Shown here: in pieces, positions 41,296 to 50,066 of the stretch
How the letters are laid out: the number at the start of each line of letters is the position of its first letter
Numbering within the stretch: the first letter of the stretch is position 1
Program-made: the position numbers and the translations under genes
Source of the DNA: Mycobacteroides saopaulense
Lineage (GTDB): Bacteria > Actinomycetota > Actinomycetes > Mycobacteriales > Mycobacteriaceae
Assembly (NCBI RefSeq): GCF_001456355.1
Contig: NZ_CP010271.1
Span: forward strand, 3,844,001 to 3,908,000
DNA length: 64,000 nucleotides
Direction of reading: 5' to 3'
Notes under the pieces: generated by a model
What the model was told of the DNA's origin: nothing
Seen by the model: the letters and a program-made list of their open reading frames with translations, nothing else
Database searches by the model: none

Positions 41296-41407
41296 GGTCA
41301 CGGAATCCTTTGCTGTTCTTTGATGTTCGAAGAACACAGCCCGTTCTCAGAATTCCCAGATGCCATACAAATCAGCCTACCGACAAGTTTCCGGCAACAT
41401 CGCCATG

Positions 41408-42538
41408 CTAACCGTCTTCCTGTGGCGACAGCGCGCATTCACGCGGCACCGAGACATCCGCGGACGCCGACGCACTGGGGCTCGCGGTGGGGATGCCAGC
41501 ACGCTTCCGTTTGAGCCGCGACTTCAGCGCCAATGCGCGCTTCTCGATCAGGAACCAGCTGAATGCCGCGGGTACCAACGTTGCTGCCGTCGAAATACCA
41601 AAGAAAACAAAAGGATTCAAGCTGTACAACCCCGCGACAGCCAATAGCTGCTGCGTGGGAGAGGCATATATGTAGACGCCGTAGGACAAGTCTGTGTGGA
41701 TGTTCATGCGCCTGTTCTTGATCAGCACGCCCGACACCACCACGGCGTACGCGAGCGGGAGCGCACCGATCACCCGATAATCGGGCAGCATGCCCGAAGC
41801 CAGCACGATCACCACGCTCACCGCCACAAGTGACCAGCGGGCCGGTATCACGTCTCGCCACTGATACAAGAGCGCACCAGCGGAAAACATGATGGCGCTC
41901 CGCACCGCAAGCTGCGGGATGGTCCATACCCCGGGGAAGGTCAGCGGCGGCAACAAGATCGCCGCAATCGTCGCCAGGATCAGTATCGCGGGCGCGGTCC
42001 ATCGACGGCTCGCGAGCCCCAGCAGACCGAGTCCAGCCACGGCGATGTAGCACATCACCTCGAAAACGAGCGACCACAAAGACGCGTTCCAGATTCCCGC
42101 GTAGGGGATATCGCGCGGTGTCCCGCCCACGTCGAACTGGAGCTGCACCAGCGCACTGTTCTTCAACACGTACTCGATCGGCGCACCGGAGAAGAGCAGC
42201 CTCGCCGCCGAGCCGCCCTGGATCGCCACGCTCAGCGGCGCGATGACAAACGCCGTCACCGCGAGAACGACGTAATAGCCCGGCAGGATTCGGAGAGCCC
42301 GCGCCACGAAGTAATCACGCGCGTTGGGGTCGCGGAGCCAACTTGCGGTGATCAGAAAGCCTGAAAGCGCGAAGAATCCGTCAACTCCCACCGAGAACAG
42401 CAGTTGAAGTATTGCGTGTGATTCCACCACACGCCCCGTGAGTGGGAACGAGTGGAAAAGGATCACCTCGGTCGCCAGCGCGAGCCGACATGCGTTCAGC
42501 GCGTTGTTTCGTGGATCGAATACAGAACCGAGCTTCAT
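41408..42538 (-). CDS. Second membrane O-acyltransferase (acyltransferase 3 family)
   Basis: The 376-residue paralogue of the 37.0 kb acyltransferase starts MKLGSVFDPRNNALNACRLALATEVILFHSFPLTGR and has GVDGFFALSGFLITASWLRDP and SLWSLVFEVMCYIAVAGLGLLG. About ten membrane segments are apparent. The ribosome-binding site GGAGG is clear. Two such enzymes would allow two acetyl groups on 6-deoxytalose, as found in abscessus/chelonae GPLs. Which enzyme works first cannot be read from the sequence. The 164 bases upstream, after the SDR gene, are fairly AT-rich and could hold a promoter, but none is convincing. Confidence 0.85.
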   Translation of the reverse strand: MKLGSVFDPRNNALNACRLALATEVILFHSFPLTGRVVESHAILQLLFSVGVDGFFALSGFLITASWLRDPNARDYFVARALRILPGYYVVLAVTAFVIAPLSVAIQGGSAARLLFSGAPIEYVLKNSALVQLQFDVGGTPRDIPYAGIWNASLWSLVFEVMCYIAVAGLGLLGLASRRWTAPAILILATIAAILLPPLTFPGVWTIPQLAVRSAIMFSAGALLYQWRDVIPARWSLVAVSVVIVLASGMLPDYRVIGALPLAYAVVVSGVLIKNRRMNIHTDLSYGVYIYASPTQQLLAVAGLYSLNPFVFFGISTAATLVPAAFSWFLIEKRALALKSRLKRKRAGIPTASPSASASADVSVPRECALSPQEDG

Positions 42539-42702
42539 GCGCCTCCGCCACTTTTCGCTGGGAGCGTCATCGTATCGCCATCCCAGTCCCTAAACACGCT
42601 TTCCGGAATTTCCACACCAGGTTGGAAAAACATTGTCACAACTGATAATTCATGAGTACCGCGGATGGCCTGTCGCCAATCCACGATCAGCTGCCGGCCT
42701 GC

Positions 42703-43776
42703 TCAAAAACGATTCGGGCAGTCTTTGTCGATCCATTCGAGAAGTGCCTGCAGACCATCCTCCAGCGACCACTTCGGGCTCCAGGCGAGACGTTCGGTTG
42801 CCGGGTCGATATCGCAGCTTGCCGCGCGCACATCCCCGTCCCGAAACTTGCCGACGACAACGGGCTCGGGCGCCGCACAGATATCGGCGACCTTGCGGGC
42901 CAAGTCGTGAATGGTTGTCGCAGTGCCAGACCCGATATCAAGGGTGCGGCGCTCGACGGCAGGTGTGTGCACCGCCGCGAAGAGCGCATCGACAACATCG
43001 TCGATGAACACGAAATCACGGACTATCCGTCCGTCCTCGTACACCTCCAACGATTGTTTCTCGCGTGCCAACCGTGCGAAAAGCGTGACGATTCCGGTGT
43101 ACGAATTGGTGAGCGATTGACCGGGCCCGTAGACGTTCTGCAGACGCAGGACGCTCAGATTCGTGTCGTGAGCTGCGGCCCACGCTGCCAGCAAGTGTTC
43201 CTGGGCCAGCTTGGTGCCCGCATAGACATTGGTCGGGCGGGGCTCCGTACGACCCGCGCAGCTGGGCAGAGACGTCGCAGATTCACCGGCAGGCCCCCTC
43301 GGATCCCACTCGCCGGCAAGTAGCTGTGCGTGGCTACGCGGCCGCGGATAGAACACCTGTGCCCCGGACTGCCAGGCGCCTTCGCCATACACCGCACGCG
43401 ACGACGCGAGCACCAACTGGTCCGGCACCAGCCCCGAACGGCTCAGGGCATCAAGGAGCTGGGTGGTGCCGACCACGTTGACCGAGCCATGGCGCGTTGC
43501 CTCCGAAAGCGACTGCGCCGTACCCGTCTCCGCGGCCAGGTGGACGATCTGAGAGGGCTCGAACAGACGCAGTACCGCATCCCAGTCGGGCGCGTGGGTG
43601 ACGTCTCCGGTGAACAAGCGCACCGAGGACGGCAGGTCGATCTCACGTCCCCTGGCGTGTACCTGTGGGTGTAGGACGTCCATCACCGCGACGTCGTATC
43701 CCGCCTGCACGAGGCGGGACGACAGCGTGGATCCGATGAATCCTGCACCACCGGAAATGAGCACGGATTTCGACAA
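42703..43776 (-). CDS. Extended-SDR sugar-nucleotide epimerase, probable dTDP-L-rhamnose 4-epimerase
   Basis: The 357-residue extended SDR has the NAD motif VLISGGAGFIGSTL (residues 5-18) and the catalytic YxxxK in NVYAGTKLAQEHL. It also shows features I associate with dTDP-L-rhamnose 4-epimerases: DVLHPQVHARG after the first strand pair, YGEG, a loop rich in Pro/Arg with one Cys, NVYGPGQSLTNSYTGI, YEDGRIVRDFVFIDDV and FRDGDVRAASCDI. It lacks the AES-HVDRSI-type region of RmlB. The reaction dTDP-L-rhamnose to dTDP-6-deoxy-L-talose would supply the GPL 6-deoxytalose. It starts with TTG, with GGGAGG about nine bases before. Other 4-epimerases or reductases remain possible. Confidence 0.75.
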   Translation of the reverse strand: MSKSVLISGGAGFIGSTLSSRLVQAGYDVAVMDVLHPQVHARGREIDLPSSVRLFTGDVTHAPDWDAVLRLFEPSQIVHLAAETGTAQSLSEATRHGSVNVVGTTQLLDALSRSGLVPDQLVLASSRAVYGEGAWQSGAQVFYPRPRSHAQLLAGEWDPRGPAGESATSLPSCAGRTEPRPTNVYAGTKLAQEHLLAAWAAAHDTNLSVLRLQNVYGPGQSLTNSYTGIVTLFARLAREKQSLEVYEDGRIVRDFVFIDDVVDALFAAVHTPAVERRTLDIGSGTATTIHDLARKVADICAAPEPVVVGKFRDGDVRAASCDIDPATERLAWSPKWSLEDGLQALLEWIDKDCPNRF

Positions 43777-43916
43777 GGCCGACGCCTCCCGTTCTTTTCA
43801 GAGCAGCTAGGTGACCGGCACGCACCGGTAATGCGTTCCGGGTCAATGATATCGATGATGGCGGTTCCGTCGCACGAAGATCATCCGCTACAGGCAGCGG
43901 CCGGCGAGCAACCGAC

Positions 43917-45176
43917 CTATGCACGGGAGGCTCTCGTCTCCAGCAGATCGGCTGCTCTCCTGACACTCTCGTGCGGTTTGGACATGTGGGGGGCGATCGC
44001 GCGCGCCCGAGTGGCGCATTCCGGAGTGAGGATCTCGCGCAGATCCGAGACCAGGGAATCTCGGGTCGTGGTCGAAAAGCGTCGGGATGTACCCACTCTC
44101 ATACGCTTGAGCTGATTCCCCCAGAACGGCTGATCACCGACGGTCCACAGGATCAAGGTGGGTACGCCCGCACGCAAGCTGGCCGCTGTGGTGCCCGAAC
44201 CTCCGTGATGAACGATCGCTCGACTGACCGGAAAGACCGCGGCGTAGTTCACCACCCCGACAACTTTGACGTGATCGGAGATTCGCACGCCGCTGAAGTC
44301 AGTTGCACCGGCGCACACCAGCGCGCGCTCCCCCAGTTCCGCGCATGCCGAACTAATCATCTCGACGGTCTCGGCCGGAGATTCGACCGGAATGCTGCCC
44401 GAGGCAAAGCAGATGGGTGCCGGACCCGCGGCTATCCACGACATGACCTCGTCATCGGCCTCTGTCGTCAACTCCATGGTGAGAGCACCCACGAAGGGCC
44501 GCCGCTCACCGTATTTCGCCCATTCGTCGGCCAGTCCCTGGAAGCAGATGTCGTCATAGGCTTGAACTTCCAGCGAGTCACGCTCACCTATCCGCTGCGG
44601 AGAAGGGCTCGTCGCCTTGGGCAAGCCGAGCTCTCGCCGTTGCGCATCTTCCGCTCTCTTGGTCACACGCCAGGTCAGCCAGTCATAGGCGGTCATCGCC
44701 GTACGGGTCAGCGGCGCAGGTAAGGCCGGAAAAAGCTGACCATTAGGACGCCAGGGCATTGTGTGCAGGGCCACCAGCGGAATCCCGTAGAACTCGGCAA
44801 CATTGGCCGCCGGCTCTTCATAGCCCACGCTGGTGGACAGCAGATCCGCTCCCTCTGCCACCGACACAAGGGTCCTGCCCATTTCCGACCACTGCTCAGT
44901 CACCAGTTTCAATGCCTGACGACACAAGGCAGTCAGATCCTGGACCCGCCAAAAGTGACGGGTCCACGACGTCCACAAGTCACGGTACTCATCGAGCTGC
45001 GGCCCCACATGAATTCCGTAAGGCACCGCAGAAAGCCCGACCGATTCCGTGAAGCCGATCAAATCGGGCGGGACGGCCATGCGCACTTCATGGCCACGGC
45101 GTTGCAGCTCTCGACCAACAGCAACGGCAGGTTCGATATCGCCACGCGTGCCATAACTTGCCATGGCAAATTTCAT
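43917..45176 (-). CDS. gtf2: GT-B glycosyltransferase of GPL synthesis (Gtf2 by position)
   Basis: The 419-residue third paralogue starts MKFAMASYGTRGDIEPAVAVG and carries HHGGSGTTAASLRAGVPTLIL for the nucleotide-sugar site. All three enzymes share GLxxVPYG-like and GxPPxxFxxGSxPVESPAE-like blocks, so they arose by duplication. By position it corresponds to gtf2, which in characterised species puts rhamnose on the terminal alaninol. It precedes the epimerase gene by 140 bases on the same strand and is divergent from rmlA. The role is inferred from position. Confidence 0.85.
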   Translation of the reverse strand: MKFAMASYGTRGDIEPAVAVGRELQRRGHEVRMAVPPDLIGFTESVGLSAVPYGIHVGPQLDEYRDLWTSWTRHFWRVQDLTALCRQALKLVTEQWSEMGRTLVSVAEGADLLSTSVGYEEPAANVAEFYGIPLVALHTMPWRPNGQLFPALPAPLTRTAMTAYDWLTWRVTKRAEDAQRRELGLPKATSPSPQRIGERDSLEVQAYDDICFQGLADEWAKYGERRPFVGALTMELTTEADDEVMSWIAAGPAPICFASGSIPVESPAETVEMISSACAELGERALVCAGATDFSGVRISDHVKVVGVVNYAAVFPVSRAIVHHGGSGTTAASLRAGVPTLILWTVGDQPFWGNQLKRMRVGTSRRFSTTTRDSLVSDLREILTPECATRARAIAPHMSKPHESVRRAADLLETRASRA

Positions 45177-45660
45177 GACGTTCTCGACCTCCCCGAAATA
45201 TGTGCGTGCGTACTCGCAGAATGGCCGTCAGTGCTGCCGGTCATTATTACCGATCTGACGCGCTACGGATAGCCTCAACATAATGGGCGTACGCACGTCT
45301 CCAAATTCCACGACAAGCACGCAGCTATGGCCGAATGAATTCAATTTCACAGATTGCCACAGGTAAAACAACTACCCCGATTGGCAGCGGCAATGCGATA
45401 GCAGCGAGCCTCCGGCACTGCGAGTCTCGCGCTATCCCATCGCAAAACACACCCGCGCCGTACACTCCTGACGGACTTGTCCAGGTCCAGCGTTGCGCGA
45501 CGTACTCGCACCGCCGCCACCACCAACATTTGGTTCCACCGGCATCTGGCCTACATACGCGATAGGGTGGCCCATGTTGCGCCTAAGACAATGTAGAAAA
45601 GTCCCCGCCGCAACGTAACTCAACGAATCCTTCGTATTTGTCGTCGAGTAGGAGCGGACA
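45177..45660. other. Divergent intergenic region between gtf2 and rmlA
   Basis: These 484 bases hold no convincing gene. CGTGCGTAC near 45205-45213 has its inverted copy GTACGCACG near 45289-45297, about 85 bases apart and close to gtf2. A small CGAA-TCC-TTCG dyad lies near rmlA. Short ORFs on both strands overlap each other and lack ribosome-binding sites. Promoters for both genes must lie here, but I cannot place them reliably. Confidence 0.4.
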
Positions 45661-46527
45661 TTGCGCGGCATCATTCTCGCAGGCGGCTCGGGCACTCGTC
45701 TGCACCCGATAACGATGGGTGTGAGTAAGCAGCTGCTGCCGGTCTACGACAAACCGCTGGTCTACTACCCGTTGTCAACACTGATCATGGCCGGCGTCCG
45801 CGACATCCTGGTGATCACCACGCCCGCTGATGCTCCGGCATTCGAGCGCCTTCTCGGCGACGGCTCGGCATTCGGTATCAACCTGAGCTACGCCGTACAG
45901 CCCGAACCCGAGGGGCTGGCACAGGCATTCGTCATCGGGGCCGAGCACATCGGCACCGACACGGCCATGCTCGCGCTGGGTGACAACGTCTTCTACGGAC
46001 CCGGCCTGGGTACGAGTCTGCGCAGGTTCGAGAACATCGACGGTGGCGCGATTTTCGCGTACTGGGTAGCCAATCCATCGGCTTACGGTGTGGTCGAGTT
46101 CGACGCCGCCGGGGTTCCCCTGTCCCTGGAAGAAAAGCCCGCGTCCCCGAAGTCTCATTACGCGGTTCCTGGGTTGTACTTCTACGACAACGACGTCATC
46201 GAGATCGCGCGCTCGCTTCAGAAGTCCGCGCGTGGCGAATACGAGATAACGGAGATCAACCAGATCTACCTCGATCAGGGCCGACTCTCCGTCGAAGTCC
46301 TTCCGCGCGGAACGGCCTGGTTGGACACCGGTACCTTCGATTCGCTGCTGGATGCCAGCGATTACGTCCGCACCATCGAACGCCGTCAGGGTCTGAAAAT
46401 TGGCGTGCCGGAAGAAATTGCATGGCGCGCCGGTTTCATCAATGACGATCAACTTGCCGCCCGTGCCCAAAAGCTACTCAAATCTGGGTATGGAAGTTAC
46501 CTACTTCAGCTCTTGCAGCGGAAATAG
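45661..46527 (+). CDS. rmlA: Glucose-1-phosphate thymidylyltransferase
   Basis: The 288-residue enzyme makes dTDP-glucose, the first step of dTDP-rhamnose synthesis. The nucleotide motif [30 protein letters not shown] (residues 3-32) is complete. [29 protein letters not shown] and [17 protein letters not shown] are standard RmlA motifs. The start is a TTG, six bases behind TAGGAG. It is divergent from gtf2. RmlB, RmlC and RmlD are absent from the window, so this copy must rely on enzymes encoded elsewhere. It probably boosts dTDP-sugar supply for the GPL. Confidence 0.95.
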   Translation: MRGIILAGGSGTRLHPITMGVSKQLLPVYDKPLVYYPLSTLIMAGVRDILVITTPADAPAFERLLGDGSAFGINLSYAVQPEPEGLAQAFVIGAEHIGTDTAMLALGDNVFYGPGLGTSLRRFENIDGGAIFAYWVANPSAYGVVEFDAAGVPLSLEEKPASPKSHYAVPGLYFYDNDVIEIARSLQKSARGEYEITEINQIYLDQGRLSVEVLPRGTAWLDTGTFDSLLDASDYVRTIERRQGLKIGVPEEIAWRAGFINDDQLAARAQKLLKSGYGSYLLQLLQRK

Positions 46528-46546
46528 GCCGATGTTCTCGCTGGCG

Positions 46547-46604
46547 GTAACACAACGGATCGTGGGACGTATAAATAGGTATGGGCCTGGGAACACCTCA
46601 GGCC
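46547..46604 (+). promoter_or_regulatory. Promoter with hairpin at the transcript start, hemophore-like gene
   Basis: GTAACA (46547-46552), a 17-base spacer and TATAAA (46570-46575) predict a start near 46582. Directly there, GGCCTG-N9-CAGGCC (46584-46604) makes a 6-base perfect hairpin at the 5' end of the mRNA. It could stabilise the message or act as an operator. The gene is therefore likely to be expressed independently of rmlA. Confidence 0.45.
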
Positions 46605-46662
46605 TTGAGCGTGGCTGAATACGTAAAGTTGATGTGGTCGGTACGAGGAGGCACTTGAGAAC

Positions 46663-47001
46663 ATGAACAAACTGTCACTGACGAAAACCATTGCAGCCGT
46701 CGGCGGTATCACCATGGCGCTGAGCGCCGGGGCGGGTCTGGCTTCCGCAGACCCCGTTACCGACGAGATGGTGAACAGCACCTGTACGTACGATCAAGCG
46801 AACGCGGCACTGCACGCGGAGAACCCGATGGCCGCGGAGTACTTCGACGCGTCGCCACCCAACCAGCAGTTCATGCGAGAGTTCCTCGGTGCACCGAAAG
46901 ACAAGCGCGTGAGCATGATCAACCAAGTCAGAGGCAACCAGGGCATCGAATACGTCATCCCCGTGTTCCAGCAGATGGTGCGCAGCTGCCACAAGTACTG
47001 A
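46663..47001 (+). CDS. Secreted hemophore-related protein
   Basis: The 112-residue protein has a Sec signal peptide: a Lys-containing n-region, a hydrophobic core IAAVGGITMALSAGAGL and a cleavage site at ASA-DP (about residue 30). The mature part is small and helical, with two Cys (STCTYDQANAAL and VRSCHKY) that probably form a disulfide. SPPNQQFMREFLGAPKDKR-like sequence is typical of the mycobacterial hemophore family (Rv0203-like). Rv0203 works with MmpL3/MmpL11 in M. tuberculosis, and here the neighbour is an MmpL pair. Heme binding is not demonstrated by any visible ligand motif; a role in GPL export is equally open. GAGGAGG lies about 12 bases before the ATG. Confidence 0.75.
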   Translation: MNKLSLTKTIAAVGGITMALSAGAGLASADPVTDEMVNSTCTYDQANAALHAENPMAAEYFDASPPNQQFMREFLGAPKDKRVSMINQVRGNQGIEYVIPVFQQMVRSCHKY

Positions 47002-47013
47002 GTCTTCCCAGAC

Positions 47014-47049
47014 AAAGGCCGGGCCGAGGAGAACTCGCGTCCGGCCTTT
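47014..47049. terminator. Bidirectional hairpin terminator
   Basis: AAAGGCCGG (47014-47022) pairs perfectly with CCGGCCTTT (47041-47049) around an 18-base loop, placed between the convergent hemophore-like gene and mmpL4b. A tandem 11-base repeat (TATCTATTCAG twice) follows immediately. Confidence 0.7.
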
Positions 47050-47108
47050 ATCTATTCAGTATCTATTCAGGGGCCCTCATGTACTGAACCGGTTGAACTA
47101 CAACGTAC

Positions 47109-50066
47109 TTAGTTGTCGAGCCGCGGTAGCTCCGTGGTCGGATCATCGTCATCCGGGCGGGCCGAAGACGGAGCCGCGACCGCAGCACCCACGGGCTGAC
47201 GAAGCGCGCTCGGCGGACGTGGTCGCACGCGCTGTGGCCACCAGAACCAACGGCCGAGGAGCGCCGCGATCGACGGGGTCATGAACGAGCGCACAATCAG
47301 AGTGTCGAACAGCAGCCCCAGGCCGATGGTGGTACCGATCTGACCGATGATCTGCAGGTCACTGACAACCATCGAGGCCATCGTCGCCGCGAACACCAAT
47401 CCCGCTGAGGTGACCACCTTTCCGGTGCCGCCCATCGCGCGAATGATGCCCGTGTTCAGGCCCGCGCCCAACTCCTCCTTCATTCGGGAGACCAGCAGCA
47501 GGTTGTAATCGGATCCGACGGCCAAGAGGATGATCACCGACATCGCCAGCACCATCCAGTGCAGATTGATCCCCAAGATGTATTGCCACAGAAGCACAGA
47601 CATGCCGAACGACGCACCCAGGGACAGCGCCACCGTACCCACGATCACCAAGGCGGCGATGAAACTTCGGGTGGTGATGAGCATGATGATGAACACCAGA
47701 CAGATTGCCGCTATGCCCGCGATCAGCAGGTCGTAGGTGGAACCGTCTTTCCAGTCCTTGGCGGTCGACGCGGCCCCGGCGATGTAGACCTTGCCGCCCA
47801 CCAGCGGTGTTCCCTTGAGCGCCTCTTCGGCCGCGTTCCGAACCTGCTCGATCCGCGTTATCCCCTCCGGCGACATGGGGTCACCGTTATGGGAAATGAT
47901 GAACCGCACCGTCTTTCCGTCCGGCGACAGGAAGGAGCTCATGGCACGTTTGAAGTCGGGGTTGCTGAACACCTCGGGGGGCAGGAAGAAGGAATCGTCG
48001 TTCTTCGAGGCGTCAAAAGCCTGTCCCATGGCCATCACGTCGTCGGTGGTCTCGTCCATCTGAGCGAACTGACCCGACATGGTGGCATACATGGTGAGCA
48101 CCGAGGTCCGCATGCTCTGCATGACCTCGATCATCTGAGGGAACTGAACAAGCAGCTGCGGCATGATCGCGTCCAGCTGGTCCATGTCCTTGACCAGTCT
48201 GACCAACCCGTCGTCCAGCGCATCCGCCCCATCCAGCGCATCGAAGATCGATCTGATCGACCAGCAGATGGGGATGTCGAAACAGTGCTTCTCCCAATAG
48301 AAGTAGTTGCGAATCGGCCGGAGGAAGTCGTCGAAGAGGGCGATACTGCCCCGCAAGTCGTCGGTGAGTTCCTGCACCTCGTGCGTGTCTGCCGTCATCC
48401 GGTGCGTGGTCTCGGACATCTTCTTCATGACGCCGTACGTGCGTTGCATCGTCGAGATCATCTTGGCCATATCGTCGGCCTGCTTTTGCATGTCGGCGAT
48501 GCGCTTCTTCTGAAATCGAGTCGCCTGCACTTGGCCGGCACTCTGCAAGCTGAGCAAGAAGGGCACCGATGTGTTGGCGATCGGCGTGCCCTCCGGGCGG
48601 GTTATCCCCTGGACCCGCGAGACCCCACGCACCTTGAAAATGGCCTTGGCCACCTTGTTCAACACCAGGAAATCCGCGGGGTTTCGAAGATCCCGGTCGG
48701 TCTCGATCAGCAATACGTCTGGGGTAAGCCGCGACTCGGAGAAATGGCGTTGAGCGGCGGCGAATCCCTGGTTGGCCGGAATGTCGCTGGAGATGTAGAG
48801 CCGATCGTTATAGCTCGTCTTGTAGCCCGGAAGGGTGGACAGTCCGACCAGTGCCACCGCCAGCGAGGCGACCAGGATGGGTGCAGGCCAGCGGACGATT
48901 GCCGTGCCGACTCCGCGCCACCGCTGAACACGCAACATGCGCTTGGGTTCGAGCAGCCCGAATCGGCTTGCCACCGCAATACCGGCGGGAACCAGGGTCA
49001 CCGCCACCGCGACCGCGGCCAGCATGCCGATGGCACAGGGGATACCCATGGTTTGGAAGTACGGCAACCGGGTGAAATGCAGACACAGGATGGCTCCGGC
49101 GATGGTCAGACCTGAGGCCAAGACCACGGGAGCCACACTGCGATACGTTGTGTAATAAGCGGTTTCGCGGTCCTCGCCCGCCTGACGCGCCTCCTGATAT
49201 CGACCGAAGAAGAAGATTCCGTAGTCGGTACCGGCCGCGATGCTCAGGAAGACCAGCATGTTGACGGCGAACGTGGAGAGCACGAAAACGTCGTGGTGTC
49301 CGAGATACGCGACGATGCCACGAGCGGCTGCCAGCTCAACGCCCACCATGATCAGCAGCAGGATCACCGTGATGACTGACCGATAGAGGATCAGCAACAG
49401 CGTGAAGATGATGACAACGGTGACCGCGGTGATCTTCAGGATCGATTTGTTGCCCGCGTGCTGCATATCCGACGCCAATGGCGCAGCACCGGCCACATAG
49501 GTTTCGACATCCTTCGGAGCCGACGGGGACGTCCGTTTGACGATCTCCCGGACCGCGGCCACGGACTCGTCGCCCTGCGCGGTGCCTTGGTTTCCCACGA
49601 GATTCAGCTGCACATACGCGGCCTTCTCGTCGGGACTCTGCACACTCGATGAGGTCAACCGGTCGCCCCACAGATCCTGCACGTGCTCGACGTGTTTGGG
49701 ATCGTTCCGCAGCTCGCGAACCAGTTCGGCGTAGTACCGATGTGCGTCCTCGCCGAGCGGATTCTTCCCCTCGAGGACGATCATCGCGGAACTGTCGGAG
49801 TTCGACTCCTCGAAGTCCTTGCCCATCCGCATGATGGCCTTGACGGCCGGTGCGTCCTGCGGCATGAGTGATACCGAACGCTCGTCCCCCACGGTTTCCA
49901 GCGCGGGAATCGCCTTGCTCCAGTCCCAATTGACCGATGCCAGTGTCGTATACAGAATCAACACCAGCCACCCCAAAATGATCAGAGGCGACAGCGTTCG
50001 TATTGTCCGCGCGATGAACGGCCGCGAGTGCGCTGAGTCTGTCTCAGCACTCATTCCCGGTCTCAT
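47109..50066 (-). CDS. mmpL4b: MmpL family RND transporter (MmpL4b)
   Basis: The 985-residue inner-membrane RND-type exporter is driven by the proton gradient. There is one N-terminal TM segment, a periplasmic domain, then two blocks of membrane helices. The conserved Asp-Tyr pairs of MmpL proteins are present in [21 protein letters not shown] and [22 protein letters not shown] large periplasmic loop lies between, with [17 protein letters not shown], and a C-terminal cytoplasmic tail of about 50 residues. I take the ATG at 50066 because it overlaps the mmpL4a stop (TGATG) and has AGAGGA just before it; an ATG four codons on is an alternative. MmpL4a and MmpL4b together export GPL in characterised species. 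Confidence 0.93.
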   Translation of the reverse strand: MRPGMSAETDSAHSRPFIARTIRTLSPLIILGWLVLILYTTLASVNWDWSKAIPALETVGDERSVSLMPQDAPAVKAIMRMGKDFEESNSDSSAMIVLEGKNPLGEDAHRYYAELVRELRNDPKHVEHVQDLWGDRLTSSSVQSPDEKAAYVQLNLVGNQGTAQGDESVAAVREIVKRTSPSAPKDVETYVAGAAPLASDMQHAGNKSILKITAVTVVIIFTLLLILYRSVITVILLLIMVGVELAAARGIVAYLGHHDVFVLSTFAVNMLVFLSIAAGTDYGIFFFGRYQEARQAGEDRETAYYTTYRSVAPVVLASGLTIAGAILCLHFTRLPYFQTMGIPCAIGMLAAVAVAVTLVPAGIAVASRFGLLEPKRMLRVQRWRGVGTAIVRWPAPILVASLAVALVGLSTLPGYKTSYNDRLYISSDIPANQGFAAAQRHFSESRLTPDVLLIETDRDLRNPADFLVLNKVAKAIFKVRGVSRVQGITRPEGTPIANTSVPFLLSLQSAGQVQATRFQKKRIADMQKQADDMAKMISTMQRTYGVMKKMSETTHRMTADTHEVQELTDDLRGSIALFDDFLRPIRNYFYWEKHCFDIPICWSIRSIFDALDGADALDDGLVRLVKDMDQLDAIMPQLLVQFPQMIEVMQSMRTSVLTMYATMSGQFAQMDETTDDVMAMGQAFDASKNDDSFFLPPEVFSNPDFKRAMSSFLSPDGKTVRFIISHNGDPMSPEGITRIEQVRNAAEEALKGTPLVGGKVYIAGAASTAKDWKDGSTYDLLIAGIAAICLVFIIMLITTRSFIAALVIVGTVALSLGASFGMSVLLWQYILGINLHWMVLAMSVIILLAVGSDYNLLLVSRMKEELGAGLNTGIIRAMGGTGKVVTSAGLVFAATMASMVVSDLQIIGQIGTTIGLGLLFDTLIVRSFMTPSIAALLGRWFWWPQRVRPRPPSALRQPVGAAVAAPSSARPDDDDPTTELPRLDN

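Noticed and set aside
42703-43776. Calling the SDR gene rmlB (dTDP-glucose 4,6-dehydratase)
   Set aside because: The RmlB active-site region is absent and the epimerase-type sequence features are present.
45335-45565. Small ORFs on both strands in the gtf2-rmlA spacer
   Set aside because: They overlap each other, have no ribosome-binding site and no coding bias.
47559-49115. Plus-strand 518-codon ORF opposite mmpL4b, and a similar 528-codon one opposite mmpL4a
   Set aside because: His/Arg/Asp-rich shadow frames; the minus strand has complete MmpL proteins.
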